42,365 nt of DNA from Litorimonas sp964425355 (GTDB lineage: Bacteria > Pseudomonadota > Alphaproteobacteria > Caulobacterales > Maricaulaceae): contig CAYRMO010000007.1 of NCBI GenBank assembly GCA_964425355.1, forward strand, positions 1 to 42,365, read 5' to 3'. How positions within the stretch are numbered: position 1 is the stretch's first letter; every line of letters starts with the position of its first letter. Positions 40,625 through 42,365 of this stretch are shown piece after piece. Under the pieces are notes generated by a model that was not told the DNA's origin, did no database searches, and saw only the letters and a list, made by a program, of their open reading frames with translations. The position numbers were made by a program, and so were the translations under genes.

Positions 40625-42365
40625 TGGCAAAGCTCCCGGTTATTCTCCAAACAGAGACTACGGAATGTGGTCTGGCCTGTATCGCCATGATTGCGCGCTA
40701 TTACGGGCATGATATTGACCTCAATATTTTGCGCAAACGCCATTTGATTTCCATGACGGGGGCCTCGCTTAAAAGCTTGATCCATATTGCGGATGGTTTA
40801 CAGCTTGCGGCGCGCCCGCTCAAAGTCGAGCTGGATCATCTCCATAAATTACAAACGCCAGCCATTTTACATTGGGACCTCAATCATTATGTGGTCCTCA
40901 AACGCGTTAAAGGTAATAAGGTTGAGATTGTCGATCCGGGCATAGGTCTCCGGCATATGTCTTTGGAAAAGGTGTCCAAACATTTCACAGGTATTGCGGT
41001 GGAATTTACGCCGCGTACAAATTTTGAACCTGTCCAAGCCAGATTAAACCCGAAAATCTCCTTATTATGGTCGCGCCTGGTCGGGCTGAAACGCGCCATT
41101 GGGCAGACATTAGTGCTGTCCATTATTTTGCAGGCCATTATTTTACTCGCGCCCTTTTATCTTCAATTGGTTGTCGATGCGGTTTTACCTGAAAAGGAGA
41201 GTAGCTTTCTAATGGCACTTGCCTTGGGGTTTGCCGGCTTAATGATATTGCGCGCCGTCGCGGAGGCCGCCCGCGGTTGGGCGATTACAGTTTACGGCAA
41301 TCAAATGTCTCTGCAAATGGTTGGGAATGTGTTTCACCATTTGATCCGTTTACCCGCACGTTATTTTGAACGTCGCCATATTGGCGATATTATCAGCCGG
41401 ATGGGCAGTACCGTTCCCATTCAAGAAATGCTGACCCAATCTCTAGTGGCCGTTTTAATTGATGGGGCGATGGCGGCCCTGATGTTGATTGTCATGTTTA
41501 TCTATTCGCCCCTACTTGGCGGCATTGTCTTGCTGAGCGTCATGGGCCTCGTTCTCGCGACAATTTTGATTTATCCGCATTTGCGCCGGACCCAAGAAGA
41601 GAGCATTTACGCCAAGGCTCTGGAAAACTCCCATGTCATTGAAAGCGTGCGGGCCAATATGACGGTGAAGCTTTTTGGTCGTGAGGCTGAACGTGAAGCG
41701 GCGTGGCGCAATCTCTATACCGATTTTATCAATGCCAATGTGAGCTATGGCCTATGGGGCGTATTTCGAAAGTTCTTCGAAACCCTGCTCACAGGGTTGC
41801 AAATTGTTTTCGTTGTCTGGGCGGCGGCCCATATGATGATCGGGGAGAGCTCAAACTTCACACTCGGTATGCTCGTCGCCTTTTTGGCTTACCGTCAATA
41901 TTTTACCGATGCTGTGGTCCAGCTTATGGAGAAGGGTATCGAGTTTAAATTGCTTTCGCTTCATATGGACCGGCTGGCCGATATCATTTTCCAGGAGACC
42001 GACACAGATCACGCTGGGGATAAAAAACTAGAGGCGTTTAAAGGCGGCATCACCTTAGATAATATATCCTTCCGATATTCAGACACGGACCCCTGGGTGG
42101 TGCAAGACCACACGCTTGATATCAAAGCGGGCGAGATGGTCACGCTGACCGGGCCGTCGGGTGGCGGCAAGACAACTTTGATGAAGTTGATGCTGGGTCT
42201 TTATGAGCCTTTATCGGGCTCAATAAAAATAGATGGTGTGGACCTTAAAGAGATTAGTCGATCCAATTGGCGCTCCCATATTGGCGTGGTCATGCAAGAA
42301 GATCGTCTCTTATCTGGGACTTTGGCTGATAATATTAGTTTTTTTGATCCAGAGATTGATATGCA
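40624..42365 (+). CDS. C39 peptidase-containing ABC exporter (runs off window)
   Basis: About 580 codons are visible of a bacteriocin-type exporter that cleaves a double-glycine leader and exports the peptide. Residues 1-125 form the C39 peptidase with Q9, nucleophile C15 in TETTECGLACIAMIARYYGH, H88 in LNHYVVLKRV and D104 in IVDPG, so the protease looks active. The membrane domain with about six helices follows (about 155-430). The nucleotide-binding domain starts near 475, with Walker A GPSGGGKTT at about 510; Q-loop VMQED is present and the rest lies beyond 42365. It is coupled to the HlyD-like fragment. No leader peptide gene is visible in the window. Confidence 0.93.
   Translation, partial: MAKLPVILQTETTECGLACIAMIARYYGHDIDLNILRKRHLISMTGASLKSLIHIADGLQLAARPLKVELDHLHKLQTPAILHWDLNHYVVLKRVKGNKVEIVDPGIGLRHMSLEKVSKHFTGIAVEFTPRTNFEPVQARLNPKISLLWSRLVGLKRAIGQTLVLSIILQAIILLAPFYLQLVVDAVLPEKESSFLMALALGFAGLMILRAVAEAARGWAITVYGNQMSLQMVGNVFHHLIRLPARYFERRHIGDIISRMGSTVPIQEMLTQSLVAVLIDGAMAALMLIVMFIYSPLLGGIVLLSVMGLVLATILIYPHLRRTQEESIYAKALENSHVIESVRANMTVKLFGREAEREAAWRNLYTDFINANVSYGLWGVFRKFFETLLTGLQIVFVVWAAAHMMIGESSNFTLGMLVAFLAYRQYFTDAVVQLMEKGIEFKLLSLHMDRLADIIFQETDTDHAGDKKLEAFKGGITLDNISFRYSDTDPWVVQDHTLDIKAGEMVTLTGPSGGGKTTLMKLMLGLYEPLSGSIKIDGVDLKEISRSNWRSHIGVVMQEDRLLSGTLADNISFFDPEIDM

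Overview
The window reads as chromosome from a marine-type alphaproteobacterium of moderate GC, most plausibly a Hyphomonadales/Maricaulales relative. The support is a DUF3576 lipoprotein gene beside leuS, a CenR-like regulator beside xthA and lolA, an IalB-family protein, a dnaK-dnaJ pair and a NhaC-type antiporter. No tRNA, rRNA, insertion sequence, CRISPR array or phage gene was seen. The genus cannot be fixed from the sequence alone.

Layout. 1-2.7 kb: 5' part of leuS (minus), a small membrane protein, and the DUF3576 lipoprotein. 2.8-7.4 kb: a porin with a long proline/glutamine-rich N-terminal extension, an AT-rich DUF2750 gene, a ThiE-like/acetyltransferase fusion divergent from yggS with overlapping start codons, and a YkuD-type L,D-transpeptidase-like gene. 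7.5-11.9 kb: cenR-like regulator, xthA, lolA, a PfkB sugar kinase and an orphan ATP-grasp ligase. 11.9-16.5 kb: a GH16 glycosidase pseudogene with its catalytic middle deleted, a DMT transporter, an FMN reductase, two small membrane proteins, dapB and an IalB-like protein. 16.5-20.4 kb: a tetR-plsC-lplT-like operon divergent from a short-chain dehydrogenase, with two matching palindromic operators between them. 20.4-29.4 kb: GNAT, MscS channel, argG, a Pro/Gln-rich membrane-anchored protein, glutamate dehydrogenase, a DoxX-like protein, an Old Yellow Enzyme, a possible 54-residue small ORF, AlkB and DUF1287. 29.6-34.8 kb: dnaK, dnaJ, a membrane protein and a NhaC-type antiporter. 34.8-37.5 kb: a uracil-DNA-glycosylase-like protein and a hybrid histidine kinase.

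37.5-42.4 kb is the most interesting part. A tightly overlapping minus-strand operon encodes an unrecognised basic 256-residue protein, an RtcB-type RNA ligase and the release-factor-like PrfH; the last two are known as an RNA/ribosome repair pair. A 6S RNA gene lies in the gap upstream of this operon on the opposite strand; it is recognised from its conserved 3' half and apical hairpin. Beyond it, a 70-residue HlyD-like fragment is translationally coupled to a C39-peptidase ABC exporter that runs off the window.

The genes group into a few themes: envelope work (lolA, porin, plsC/lplT-like pair, MscS, L,D-transpeptidase-like protein), nucleic-acid repair (xthA, alkB, UDG-like, rtcB/prfH), protein folding (dnaK/dnaJ) and core metabolism (argG, dapB, glutamate dehydrogenase). 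Three bidirectional or strand-specific hairpin terminators and several stop/start overlaps define the transcription units.
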